The translations under genes were made by a program, and so were the position numbers. From Arachis hypogaea (taxonomy: Eukaryota > Streptophyta > Magnoliopsida > Fabales > Fabaceae), in NCBI RefSeq assembly GCF_003086295.3, contig NC_092039.1:95934561-95998560 (forward strand): DNA of 64,000 nucleotides. Direction: 5' to 3'. The notes under the pieces are model-generated. The model had not been told where the DNA came from. It ran no database searches and was given only the letters and a program-made list of their open reading frames with translations. Shown piece by piece: positions 10,328 through 21,840 of this stretch; the first letter of the stretch is position 1, and each line of letters opens with the position of its first letter.

Positions 10328-12658
10328 TGAGTCATGTTCATGGCCTTAAACACATTGAATGTCATTTTCTCCTCATGTAATCTGAGGACAAGTTCACCCT
10401 TTTGGACATCAATAATGGCTCCGGCAGTGGCTAAAAATGGCCTCCCCAGGATGATGGAGGTCTTAGCTCCTTCCTCCATGTCTAGTACTACGAAATCTGC
10501 TGGGAAAATGAAGTCTCCCACCTTCACCAACAAGTCTTCTACTACCCCATGGGGAAATTTGAATGACCTGTCTGCTAGTTGCAGGGCCATTCTTGTTGGT
10601 TTGGCTTCTTCAATCTTCATCTTTTTCATCATTGCTAGAGCCATTAGATTTATGCTGGCTCCTAGATCACATAAATCCTTTTTCACCGTGATTTCTCCAA
10701 TGATACAAGGGATTTGGAAACTCCCAGGATCCTTCAATTTTTGAGGTAATTTTTGTTGGATGATGGCGCTGCATTCTTCTGTAAGTACCACAGTCTCATT
10801 GTTCTTCCAGCTTCTCTTTTTGGTCATCAACTCCTTCAAGAACTTGGCATAGAGTGGCATTTGCTCGATTGCTTCAGCAAAGGGTATGTTTATTTGTAAT
10901 TTCTTGAAGATCTCCAAGAATCTTGAGAATTGGTTGTCCTCTCCCTTCTTCTTTAATTGCAGCTGCTGTGGGTATGGGGCCTTTGAGGGGTATGGATTGG
11001 GCACCTCTCTTTCTTGATGTGACTTGGGGATTGAGGTGTGAGCTTTCTCATGTCCCGTGTTTTCTTCATCCAATTCCTTCTCTGGTGGTTTCTTGTGGGT
11101 CTCCTTCAATTCCTTCCCACTCCTGAGGGTGATGGCCTGACATTCTTCCCTTGGTATTGAGTTAATATTGCTGCAATTGTTGTGCCCAGGGGTTTGCTTG
11201 AATAAGAATTCAATCTGTGTTTCCAGTTTCTTGATGGCAGCATCTTGATTCTGCATGTTAGATTGTACTTCTTCCCGGAAAGCTTTACTATCTTGAATTT
11301 CTTTTGCATAGAATTTTGAGTAGAGCCTTAATCTTTGAAAGCCTATCATCTGTGGATGATGGTGGGTTGAGATTAGGTGGTTGAGAAGGTTGGTTAGATG
11401 GATGTTGGTAATATCTCTGTGAAGTGTTTTGATGAGTGGCATTGTTGTTGGAGTTGAAGTTGGAACGTCTCTGATCTTGTCCTTGGTCTTGTTGGTTTCC
11501 CCATCCAAAGTTGGGGTGATTTTTCCATCCAGAGTTGTAGGTTTTAGAGTATGGATCATGTACTTGTCTAGGTGAATTTCCCACATAATTGGCTTGCTCC
11601 CAGTCACCTTCTTCTCCTATGTTTACTCCTTCATGAGTTGGTAATGAGGTGATGGCTGCTGCAACTTGGTTCTCTTCCACCTTCTTGGTAAGATCTGCTA
11701 GCTACTTGGTGATCATCTTGTTTTGGGCTAACAGTACATCCATGTGGTTCAGCTCCATTACTCCTCTAGTGTTACTTCTTTCAGAGGCATAGAAGTAGTC
11801 ATTCTCAGCAACTGTTTCAATGGCATCTATAGCTTTTTCAATGGTTTTCTTCTTGTTTAAAGAACCTCCTGATGAATGATCTACAGCCTTCTTTGACTCA
11901 TAGGAAAGACCTTCATAGAAGATGTGAAGTTGAACCCACTCATTAAATATCTCTGGTGGGCATCTCCTTGTCAAGTCTTTGGATCTCTCCCATGCTTCAT
12001 AAAGTGTCTCACCATCTTGTTGCCTGAAAGTCTGCACCTCAGTTCTTAGCCTATTGATCCTTTGAGGAGGATAAAATCTTGCTAAAAACTTGTTCACCAC
12101 TTCTTCCCAATTAGTCAAGCTTTCCTTTGGGAAGGATTCAAGCCATTTGGATGCCTTGTCCCTGAGTGAAAAAGGGAACAAGAGCAACCTATAGACATCG
12201 GGGTGGACTCCATTGGACTTCACCGTGTCACAAATCCTCAAGAAGGTAGTCAAGTGTTGGTTAGGGTCTTCTTGAGCACCTCCTCCAAATGAGCAATTAT
12301 TTTGTACCAAAGTGATGAGCTGAGGTTTTAGCTCGAAATTGTTGGCATGTATGGTGGGTTTTTGAATGCTGCTTCCACAGTTTCCTGGATTAGGATTGAT
12401 ATAGGATCCTAAGACCCTTCTTTCATGCCCAGCCCAGTTTGCATGGCCTTCTCTGGCATGATTATGAGCTTCTTCTTCATGATTGTTCTCCAAATTCTCT
12501 TCCATGTTGGGTTCAAAGTACTCTTCCTCTTCCTCAGCACCAATAATTCTTTTTCCACTTGCCTCCCTTTTTCGTCTCCAAAGGGTTCTCTCAGGTTCTG
12601 AATCAAAGGATGTTGAGATTCCTTCTCTTTTCCCTGTCATACAACAAATAGAATGCAC
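10312..12658 (-). pseudogene. A1 Gag and aspartic protease
   Basis: Gag starts at 12658 (MHSICCMTGK); a second ATG seven codons later is a possible alternative. The Gag domain includes RDKASKWLESFPKESLTNWE and FRQQDGETLYEAWERSKDL (about 12030-12170). A CAG-to-TAG stop at 11702-11704 is judged against A2, which keeps Gln. A frameshift near 11300-11330 moves the reading frame. The C-terminal Gag part is rich in Asn and Gln with the NHPNFGWGNQQ block seen in Athila Gag and no CCHC knuckle. The protease active site reads CDLGASINLM (about 10660), then ILGRPFLATAGAIID. The frame stops at 10312. Confidence 0.85.
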
Positions 12659-12920
12659 AACAGGAGATATAGTGAAGACTATTTTTGTTAGAATGATTGT
12701 TAGTGTGAGTGATGCAATTTATCAAACAGTTAGTAGGTTAGTGAGCTGAATTATGATAAACTAAGAAAAAGAGAACAGAAAATAGAGAGGGTAAAGGGGA
12801 TGAGGAGGAAATTAAAAACAAACTAAGGTAAATTACTGAATACAGAAAAGAATAACGAGAAATAAAAAAAATGCTCAATCTAGTGATCTTCTAGCTTAAT
12901 CATTGTTGATTCAAAATCAA
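12659..12920 (-). other. A1 5' leader
   Basis: About 260 nt between the primer site and the Gag start, A-rich and without an ORF. It is much shorter than the 1.5 kb leaders of the F elements and of similar length to the A2 leader (61135-61379). Confidence 0.7.
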
Positions 12921-12938
12921 TCCCCGGCAACGGCGCCA
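12921..12938 (-). other. A1 primer-binding site, tRNA-Asp
   Basis: Plus strand TCCCCGGCAACGGCGCCA, a full match to the tRNA-Asp 3' end, separated from the LTR by a 6 nt spacer as in A2. Confidence 0.9.
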
Positions 12939-13863
12939 TAAACTTGATGCATGGAAACTTGTCTCTCAATAAATTTTTCTTCGGCAAGTATACCGAATTA
13001 TCGTCAAGTAAAACTCACTATAGAGTGAGGTCGAATCCCACAAGGATTGATTGGTCAAGCAACTTTAGTTAGAAGAATATGCTAGTTGAGCTAAACAGAA
13101 TTGAGGTTAAGATGCAGAAATTTAAGTGACTGGAAAGTAAATAGCATAAATTAAAGTGCAGAATCTTAAATGGGGAATTGGGGTAATGCTCATAAAAGTA
13201 AATGGCAGAAATTAAAGAGAATGGGTAAGATCAGAAATGGGGAGATCATTGGGTTTAGGAGATGTTGCAATTCTCCGGATCAAGTTCATTCTCATCTCTT
13301 CCTCAATCAATGCATTCATTGATCTCCTTGGCAATCTTAAGTGATTGGATTCCAATTCCTTGGTAATCCAATCTCTCAAATCTTGATCAATAGCCAATTC
13401 CTTGGTTAATTGCTCATGAGAAGAGATGAAGTATGGTCACTGATTATACCACATGCATTCCCAAATCAAGTATTGGTAGGATTATAGTCACATATCCATC
13501 CAAACCCAAATTGGTCCAACATGAGAAAACATTTCTAGCATGATCTCTTCATTCCTCTTCCAAGGTTCCGAAGAGATCCAATTATGGAGAGTTTCTTTTC
13601 CAAGACAACTAACCAATTGAATTAAGATTGAAAGCTTTCTAGTAAAATCAAGAGAAAAGATAAAAGAAGAAGAATGAAAACTAATATTGATCCATCAAAT
13701 TACAGCAGAGCTCCCTAACCCAATGAAAGGGGTTTAGTTGTTCATAGCTCTAGGAATCAAAATTGGCAGAAAAGAAGAATCCATGCTAGAAGTACAGAAA
13801 AGTAAATATGCAGAGAGTAGTTCCCAAAAGTCCAAAAGCTCCTAGCTAGTTCAAAACTACTCC

Positions 13864-13871
13864 TATATATA
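13864..13871 (-). promoter_or_regulatory. A1 LTR TATA box
   Basis: TATATATA, conserved in position and context (CCTATATATACTACTCTTC on the plus strand) with A2 at 53507-53514 and 62329-62336. Confidence 0.6.
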
Positions 13872-14029
13872 CTACTCTTCATGATCTTTTAGTGAGTTCT
13901 TCAAGTCTTGGATGTGGGCTTTGGACCTTGAGTTGAAGTAATTCTCATCTTTAGTGGGACCAGCTTGTAGAGAAATATGAATTAGGCTTGGGCATTCAGT
14001 GAGATTAACGTGGAATACATTTCTGGGTG

Positions 14030-14910
14030 CGAGAACGTTAGTGGCATTCACCTTTTCCACTAACGTTCCACCTTTATATGCCCATGTTATTCTCAATGTT
14101 AGAAGTCTTAACGTGACTTCTAACGTTCCTTCTCAATTCTTGGCCAACGTTAATGGGACTCACTTTTCCCATTAACGTTGGCTTGTGCCCCTTTTCGCAA
14201 ACGTTAATGGGAATCACTTTTCCCATTAACGTTGCTTGCCTCTTGCCCCCTACGTTAGGTCTCACGTTAGCTTAGCTAACCTAGCTCTTAACGTGGGCAT
14301 CTATCACCTTCGAGAGCGTTAGTGACACTCACCTTTGTCACTAACGCTCCAATTGCCTTAAGCCCCTACGTTAGAACCCACGTTAACTAAGTTAACGTGG
14401 CTCCTAACATAGTAATGAAGCCATCTCCCAACGTTAGTGACAAAAGTGAGTGTCACTAACGTTGGCACTTTGAACCCCACTCCACGTTAACTTTCACGTT
14501 AACAATCTTAACGTGAGAGTTAACGTAGGCAATGCTAATGATCCAACATTAGTGACAAAAGTGAATGTCACTAACGTTGGCATTGTTGATCCTCTTCCAC
14601 GTTAGAGTTTACGTTAACTTAGTTAACGTGACTCTTAACGTGGGGCATTGCCTAGTTTCCCAACGTTGGTGGTGTTCACTTTTACCACTAACGTTGAGGA
14701 GAAACATTATTGGAGTTCACGTTTCTCATTAACGTGGAGTCCTCTTTTTCCTCTACGCTAAGTACCATGTTAACTAAGTTAACGTGGCTCTTAACGTAGG
14801 CTATAAATGGCTTCGCAGGCGTTATTGGTGATCACTTTTCTCATTAACGTTGCAAGCTATTTGCCATCCCACGTTAGTAGTCACGTTAACTAAGTTAACG
14901 TGAATGCTAA
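14030..14910. repeat. Array of AACGTT-type palindromes in A1 LTR
   Basis: About twenty short inverted repeats alternate between two types: a block with arms AACGTTAGTGACA and TGTCACTAACGTT around a short loop, and a block with arms CACGTTAA and TTAACGTG around ACTAAG-like loops. Arms change together in several copies (for example AACGTTAATGGGA with TCCCATTAACGTT). A2 has the same kind of array in both LTRs. Confidence 0.85.
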
Positions 14911-15180
14911 CGTGATTCTTCCATGCTTCATTTGTCCTGAAATCAAGCAATTAAAGTGCATCAAAGCTCTAGCCAAAGTCATGAGATTATCCATCATTAA
15001 ATTATCATGTAATTCTGGCAAAAATCTCATGAAATCATGCAAAATTCACAATAGTTGCTTAAATGAAGGTGTAAGTGTATTTTCACCCAAAGCTTGCCTT
15101 GTTTACTAGGAAAATGCATGAAACTACCCTAAAACAGTAAAGAAAAGGTCAGTGAAACTGGCCTAGATGCCCTGGCATCA

Positions 15181-15641
15181 CCAACCTTTGATCAAAGTTA
15201 ACCCTTCTAGTGTAGGGGGCGTGCATTTTCTTGCATTATAGGCAAGTTGAACGCCAACCTTATATTTTTCGGACTGAAATCTAAGCATTTCTCCCGAACC
15301 ATTGTAAGATAATTCTTTGGATTCGGGTTCATACTTTGATCATGGTTCCTAGTGATCCATGCATTGGCATAGAACTCTTGAACCATTAATATTCTGACTT
15401 GTTGAATGGGGTTGGTCAGAACTTCCCAACCTCTTCTTTGGATCTCATGTCGGATCTCCGGATACTCATTTTTCTTGAGCATGAAAGGGACCTCAAGGAT
15501 CACCTTCTTCTTGGCCACAACTTCATAGAAGTGGTCTTGATGGACCTTTGAGATGAATCTCTCCATCTCTCATGACTCGGAAGTGGAAGCTTTTGTCTTC
15601 CCTTTTCCTTTTCTAGAGGTTTCTCCGGCCTTAGGTGCCAT
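15181..15641 (-). pseudogene. F2 ORF2 N-terminal part ('putative plant transposon protein' family)
   Basis: The start at 15641 (MAPKAGE) matches the F3 ORF2 start. The domain seen in F3 is present: HQDHFYEVVAKKKVI, EIRHEIQRRGWEVLTNP, then EFYANAWITRNHDQSMNPN. A TGA at 15570-15572 replaces the Trp codon that F3 keeps in the same place. After about 153 codons the A1 LTR interrupts the gene at 15180. The function of this family is unknown; I recognise it from the EFYAN motif. Confidence 0.8.
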
Positions 15642-16084
15642 AGATGGTTAGGGAAAAACAAAAAAGCTATGCTTTTACCACACCAAACTTACAATGTTGC
15701 TCGCCCTCGAGCAAAGAAAAGAAAGAATAGAAGAAGAAGAAGAAGATATGAAGGAGAGGGAGAGGAATGTGTATTCGGCTAAGGGAGGATTTGGGTGGGA
15801 AAGGGATTTTGAATTTGAAGGTAGGTAGGGTTTATGGGAAAGAGTGGATGGATGTGAGTGGTGAAGAGGTGATGGGGAAGAGAGATTGAATTGATTAGTG
15901 AAGGGTTTTTGTGAAAAGTGTTATTGGATTGTGTGAAGAAGAGAAAAGGTAAGTTGAGGTAGGTAGGGATCCTGTGGGGTCCACAGATCCTGAGATGATC
16001 CTATGGGGTCCACAAATCCTGAGGTGTCAAAGATTTATTATTCCTGCACCAATGGGGCATGTAAAATGCCCTCTGCATGCAATA
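15642..16084 (-). other. F2 spacer upstream of ORF2
   Basis: Holds the hairpin TTGCTCG/CGAGCAA with a CCCT loop (plus strand) next to CACACCAAACTTA at about 15679-15716, the counterpart of the module before F3 ORF2. It also holds two GGATCCTGTGGGGTCCACAG-type repeats near 15967-16025. The TATATATA seen in F3 is not present here. Confidence 0.6.
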
Positions 16085-16365
16085 CTAGCATTTAACGCCA
16101 GATTGATGCTTGTTTCTAGCGTTAAACGCCAGCTCTATGCTTGTTTTGGGCGTTCAACACCAATCTGCAGCATGTTTCTGGCGTTGAATGCCAGTTCCAT
16201 GCTTGTTTCTGGCGTTTAATGCCAGCTCTCCTCAGGGTGTAATCCTGGCGTTTAAACGCCAGACTGCTGCTTGTTTCTGGCGTTCAACGCCAGATTCATG
16301 CTCTGTTCTGGCATTGAACGCCAGCCAGATGCTCCTTACTGGCGTTTAAACGCCAGTAAGCTCTT
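16085..16365. repeat. Array of GGCGTTTAACGCC palindromes in F2
   Basis: About nine imperfect or perfect palindromes such as CTGGCGTTTAAACGCCAG, spaced about 30 bp apart with TGCTTGTTT-like spacers. Located between protease and ORF2, as in F3 (24050-24300). Confidence 0.85.
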
Positions 16366-16437
16366 CCTCCAGGGTGTGTTGTTTCTTCTGCTATTTTTTA
16401 TTCTATTTTTAATTTTAGTAATTGTTTTGTGACTCCA

Positions 16438-18231
16438 TGATGAGCGGATAATTTATACGCTTTTTGGCATTGTTTTTAGGTAGTTTTTAGTAAGTTCAAG
16501 CTACTTTTAGGGATGTTTTCATTAGTTTTTATGTTAAATTCACATTTCTGGACTTTACTATGAGTTTGTGTGTTTTTCTGTGATTTCAAGTAATTTCTGG
16601 CTGAAATTGAGGGACTTGAGCAAAACTCAGAAAAAGGCTGACAAAAGGACTGCTGATGCTGTTGGAATCTGACCTCCCTGCACTCGAAATGGATTTTCTA
16701 GAGCTACAGAAATCCAAATGGCGCGCTCTTAACGGCGTTGGAAAGTAGATATCCAGTGCTTTCCAACAATATATAATAGTTCATACTTTATTCGGAAATT
16801 GACAACGTAAATTGGCGTTGAACGCCAAGTACATGCTGTTGTCTAGAGTTAAACGCCAGAAACACGTCATGATCCGGAGTTGAACGCCCAAAACACGTTA
16901 TAACTTGGAGTTCAACTCCAAGAAAAGCCTCAGCTCATGGATAGATCAAGCTCAGCCAAAGCACACACCAAGTGGGCCCCAGAAGTGGATTTATGCATCA
17001 ATTACTTACTCATGTAAACCCTAGTAGCTAGTCTAGTATAAATAGGATAAGTTACTATTGTATTAGACATCTTTTGACAGTTTAATCTTTGACTATTTTA
17101 GTCTTTGATCATTTGGTCTTTTGATCATTCAGGGGGCTGGCCATTCGGCCATGCCTGAACCTTTCACTTATGTGTTTTCAATGGTGGAGTTTCTGCACAC
17201 CATAGATTAAGGGTGTGGAGCTCTGCTGTACCTCAAGTTTCAATACAATTATTATTACTTTTTATTCAAAATCTCTTTTATTCTTATTCCAAGATATACG
17301 GTGCACTTCAACTTGATGAATGTGATGATCCGTGACACTCATCATCATTCTCACCTATGAATGCGCGTGACTGACAACCACTTCCGTTCTACTTTAGGCC
17401 GGGCGCATATCTCTTAGATTCCCCAACAGAATCTTCGTGGTATAAGCTAGATAGATGGCGGCATTTATGGGGATCTGGAAAGTCTAACCTTGTCTGTGGT
17501 ATTCCGAGTAGGATCCTGGGAATCCGGAAAGTCTAACCTTGTCTGTGGTATTCCGAGTAGGATTCCGGTATTGGATGACTGTGACGAGCTTCAAACTCTT
17601 GAAGGCTAGGCGTGATGACAAATGCAAAAGAATCAAGGGATTCTACTCCAACCTGATTGAGAACCGACAGATGATTAGCCGTGCTGTGACAGAGCATTTG
17701 GACCATTTTCACTGAGAGGATGGGATGTAGATATCAACAAGGGTGATGCCTCCAGACGATTAGCCGTGCAGTGACAGCGCATAGGACCATTTTCCCGAGA
17801 GGATTAAAAGTAGCCATTGATGATGGTGATGCCCTACATACAGCTTGCCATGGAAAGGAGTAAGAAGGATTGGATGAAAGCAATAGGAAAATAGAGATTC
17901 GAGAGGATTCTAGCATCTCCACACGCCTATCTGAAATTTCCACTATTGATCTACATAAGTATTTCTATCCTTTTTTATTTTATTTATCTTTTAATTATCT
18001 AATCCAATTACATTTGACCCTATGAATCCACTTAACTGAGATTTACAAGGTGACCATAGCTTGCTTCATACCAACAATCTCTGTGGGATCGACCCTTACT
18101 CATGTAAGGTATTACTTGGATGACCCAGTACACTTGCTGGTTAAGTTGAACGGAGTTGTGTCCACACATAGTTGAAAAAGCAATGAATTTTACAAAATAC
18201 AATAACAAAGGAATCACAATTTCGTCCACCA
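16438..18231 (+). repeat. F3 5' LTR (1794 bp)
   Basis: TGATGAGCGGATAATTTATA at the start and TTTCGTCCACCA at the end. U3 holds GGCGTT/AACGCC motifs near 16810-16925. The near-identical partner is 27066-28858. Confidence 0.93.
17037..17045 (+). promoter_or_regulatory. F3 5' LTR TATA box
   Basis: TATAAATAG about 600 bp into the LTR, identical in the 3' LTR (27665-27673) and conserved as TATAAATA in F2 (33844-33851, minus). Confidence 0.65.
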
Positions 18232-18237
18232 AGTTTT

Positions 18238-18255
18238 TGGCACCGTTGCCGGGGA
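18238..18255 (+). other. F3 primer-binding site, tRNA-Asp
   Basis: TGGCACCGTTGCCGGGGA matches the complement of the tRNA-Asp 3' end with one mismatch (A for G at the fifth base). A 6 nt spacer separates it from the LTR. F2 has the same substitution. Confidence 0.88.
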
Positions 18256-19762
18256 TTGTTGAGTTTGAACAACTGACGGTTCATCTTATTGCTCAGATTA
18301 GGTAATTTTCTTTTCAAAATTTTTCAAAAATCTTTTTCAAAATTTTCTTTTCTTTTTCTTTTTTCCAAAAATATTTTCGAAAAAAAATTAATAAAAATCC
18401 AAAAAAATCATAAAATCATAAAAATAAAAAAATATTTGGTGTTTCTTGTTTGAGTCTTGAGTCAATTTTTAAGTTTGGTGTCAATTGCATGCTTAAAAAA
18501 ATTTTTTCTAGCATATTTTTGAAAATTCCATGCATTCAAAGTGTTCTTCATGATCTTCAAGTTGTTCTTGGTAAGTCTTCTTGTTTGATCTTGATGTTTT
18601 CTTGTTTTGTGTTGTTTGTTGTTTTTCATGTGCATTTTTGCATTCATATTTTCCAAGCATTAAAAATTTCTATGTTTGGTGTCTTGCATGTTTTCTTTGC
18701 ATCAAAAATTTTTCAAAATTATGTTCTTGATGTTCATCATGATCTTCAAAGTGTTCTTGGTGTTCATCTTGACATTCATAGTGTTCTTGCATGCATTATG
18801 TGTTTGATCCAAAATTTTCATATTTTGGGTCATTTTTATGTTTTTCTCTATCATCTAAAAAAAATAAAAATAAAAATATATCTTTTCCTTTTTTCTCTCC
18901 AAATTTTCAAAATTTTGGGTTGACTTGGTCAAAAATTTTCAAAATTAGTTGTTTCTTACAAGTCAAGTCAAATTTTCAATTTTAAAAATCTTATCTTTTC
19001 AAAATCTTTTTCAAAAATTATATCCTTTTCATTTTTTTCTATTTTTCGAAAATTTCAAAAATCTTTTTCAAAATATTTTCAAAATCTTTTTCTTACCTTT
19101 ATATCAAATTTTCGAAAATTAGCTAACAACTAATGTGATTGATTCAAAAATTTGAAGTTTGTTACTTGCTTGTTAAGAAAGGTTCAATCTTTAAGTTCTA
19201 GAATCTTATCTCTTAGTTTCTTGTTAGTTAAGTAATTTTAAAAATTAAATCTTTTTCAAACATATTTTTTTATCTTTTATCTTATCTTTTTCAAAAATTT
19301 TATCTTTTTCAAAAGTTGATTTCAAAATATCTTATCTAACCTCTTATCTTCTTATCTTTTCAAATTTGATTTTAATATCTTTTTCAACTAACCCTTTGAC
19401 TTTTTGTTTGTTTCTTATCTTTTTCAAAACCACCTAACTACTTTTCCCTCTCTAATTTTCGAAAATATCTCATCTCTTTTTCAAAAATTCTTTTGTTTTA
19501 AATTTTAATTTTAATCTTATCTTATCTCTAATTTTCGAAAATTACTAACCCTTTTTTTTAAATTATTTTCGAATTTTCTATCTCTTCTCTCTTATTCTAT
19601 TTAATTATTTAATTACTAACACTTCTCTTCACCTCTCTTCACCTAAATATCCGAACCCACTCTTCTTCATTCTTCTCCCCTTTCTTTTTCTACTAACATA
19701 AAGGAATCTCTATACTGTGACATAGAGGATTCCTCTTCTTTTCTTGTTTTCTTCTCTTTCAT
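18256..19762 (+). other. F3 5' leader, U-rich, 1.5 kb
   Basis: No convincing gene. A 157-codon open frame at 18450-18923 is made of low-complexity hydrophobic codons and repeats, and its counterpart in F2 is broken. The leader contains many TTTTCGAAAA-type palindromes, TTCAAAGTGTTCTTGG-type repeats, and two AAGTTTGGTGTC or TATGTTTGGTGTC motifs followed by TTGCATG about 200 nt apart (18470 and 18670), conserved in F2 and F5. Confidence 0.7.
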
Positions 19763-21513
19763 ATGAGCAGGAACAAGGAAAAAGGCACTCTTGTTGAAAT
19801 TGATCCAGAACCTGAAAGGACTCTGAAGAGAAAATTAAGAGAAGCTAAGTTACAACAATCTAAAGGTAACCTTTCAGAAACATTAGAACAAGAGAAGGAG
19901 ATGGCAGCCGAAAATAATAATAATGCAAGGAGAATGCTTGGTGACTTCACAAAGCCAACATCCAAATTTGATGGAAGAAGCATCTCCATTCCTGCCATTG
20001 GAGCCAATAATTTTGAGCTGAAACCTCAGCTAGTTGCCTTAATGCAACAAAACTGCAAGTTTTATGGACTTCCATCTGAAGATCCTTACCAGTTTTTAAC
20101 TGAGTTCTTGCAGATTTGTGAGACTGTAAAGACGAATGGAGTTGATCCTGAAGTCTACAGACTCATGCTTTTCCCTTTTGCTGTAAGAGACAGAGCTAGA
20201 ATATGGTTGGATTCACAACCCAAGGATAGCCTGGACTCCTGGGATAAGCTGGTCACTGCCTTCTTGGATAAATTCTTTCCTCCTCAAAAGCTGAGCAAGC
20301 TGAGAGTGGATGTTCAGACCTTCAAGCAAAAAGATGGTGAATCCCTCTATAAAGCTTGGGAAAGATACAAGCAGCTGACCAAAAGGTGCCATCTGACATG
20401 TTTTCAGAATGGACCATATTAGATATATTCTATTATGGTCTATTTGAATTTTCGAAAATGTCATTGGACCATTCTGCAGGTGGATCTATTCACCTAAAGA
20501 AAACGCCTGAAGAGGCTCAAGAGCTCATTGACATGGTTGCAAATAACCAATTCATGTACACTTCTGAGAGGAATTCTGTGAATAATGGGACGCCTCAGAG
20601 GAAGGGAGTTCTTGAAATTGATGCTCTGAATACCATATTGACTCAGAACAAAGTGTTGACTCAGCAAGTCAACATGATCTCTCAAAGTCTGAATAGATGG
20701 CAACATGCATCCAACAGTACTAAAGAGGCAGCTTCTGAAGAAGCTTATGATCCTGAGAACCCTGCAATGGCAGAGGTTAATTACATGGGTGAACCTTATG
20801 GAAACACCTATAACTCATCATGGAGAAATCATCCAAATTTCTCATGGAAGGATCAACAAAAGCCTCAACAAGGCTTTAACAATGGTGGACGCAATAGGCT
20901 GAGCAATAGCAAGCCTTATCCATCATCTTCTCAGCAACAGACAGAGAATTCTGAACAAAACACTTCTAATTTAGCCAATCTAGTCTCTGATCTGTCAAAC
21001 GCCACTTTCAGTTTCATGAGTGAAACAAGATCCTCCATCAGAAATCTGGAGGCACAAGTGGGCCAGCTGAGTAAGAAAGTCATTGAAACTCCTCCCAGTA
21101 TTCTCCCAAGTAATACAGAAGAGAATCCAAAAGGAGAGTGCAAGGCCATTGATATAATCAATATGGCCGAATGCACAAGGGAGGAGGAGGACGAAAATCC
21201 TAGTGAGGAAGACCTCCTGGGACGTCCCTCAAGCAAGAAGGAGTTTCCTATTAAGGATCCAAAGGAATCCGAGGCTCATATAGAGACCATAGAGATTCCA
21301 TTAAATCTCCTTCTGCCATTCATGAGCTCTGCAGACTATTCTTCCTCAGAAGAGGATGAAGATGTGACTGGTGAGCAGGTTGCTCAATATTTAGGAGCTA
21401 TCATGAAGCTGAATGCCAAGTTATTTGGTAATGAGACTTGGGAAAGTGAACCTCCCTTGCTCATTAATGAACTAGATACCTGGATTCAGCAAACTCTACC
21501 TCAAAAGAAATAA
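19763..21513 (+). pseudogene. F3 Gag
   Basis: The start at 19763 (MSRNKEKG) is shared with F2 and F5. The Gag domain has FPFAVRDRARIWLDSQPKDS and FKQKDGESLYKAWERYKQL (about 20170-20380). One C is missing near 20389-20393 relative to F2, shifting the frame; reading resumes in the other frame through 21513. The C-terminal half has LTQQVNMISQSLN, the NHPNFSWKDQQKPQQ block and an acidic tail, and no CCHC knuckle. A CAA-to-TAA change at 21511-21513 (F2 keeps Gln) separates it from protease. Expected role: capsid formation and RNA packaging. Confidence 0.85.
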
Positions 21514-21840
21514 GATCCTGGCAAGTTCTTAATACCTTGTACCTTAGGCACCATGACCTTTGAAAAAGCTCTATGTGATCTAGGGTCAGGGATAAATCTT
21601 ATGCCACTCTCTGTAATGGAAAAGCTGGGGATCATTGAGGTACAACCTGCCTTGTTCTCATTACAATTGGCAGACAAGTCATTGAGACAAGCTTATGGAA
21701 TAGTAGAGGACGTGTTAGTAAAGGTTGAAGGCCTTTACATCCCTACTGATTTCATAATCTTAGACACTAGGAAGGAAGAGGATGAATGCATCATCCTTGG
21801 AAGACCTTTTCTAGCCACAGCAGGAGCTGTGATAGATGTC

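Larger units (their letters stand above)
8098..15180 (-). mobile_element. A1: Athila-like autonomous Ty3/gypsy element, 5' two thirds
   Basis: Minus-strand element with 5' LTR (12945-15180), tRNA-Asp site, Gag, protease, RT, RNase H and the first part of integrase. F1 is inserted in the integrase core at 8097/8098, so the remainder is outside the window. The LTR and Gag are homologous to those of A2, which lacks RT and integrase. A1 is itself inserted in ORF2 of F2, with candidate target duplication CCAAC at 15181-15185. Confidence 0.88.
12945..15180 (-). repeat. A1 5' LTR (2236 bp)
   Basis: Runs from TGATGCATGG at 12945 to CCCTGGCATCA at 15180. The end and much of the body match both LTRs of A2. 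The minus-strand TATATATA at 13864-13871 sits where A2 has the same motif. The region about 14030-14910 is an array of palindromes, annotated separately. Confidence 0.88.

Noticed and set aside
12483..12749. Plus-strand ORF across the A1 Gag start
   Set aside because: Antisense shadow; the same occurs in A2 at 60823-61147.
17734..18232. Minus-strand ORFs in F3 LTRs, repeated at 28388-28859
   Set aside because: They duplicate only because the LTR is duplicated, and have no domain or homologue outside LTRs.
18450..18923. 157-codon ORF in the F3 leader
   Set aside because: Low-complexity hydrophobic translation of a T-rich leader. The F2 counterpart is broken and F5 has no equivalent frame.
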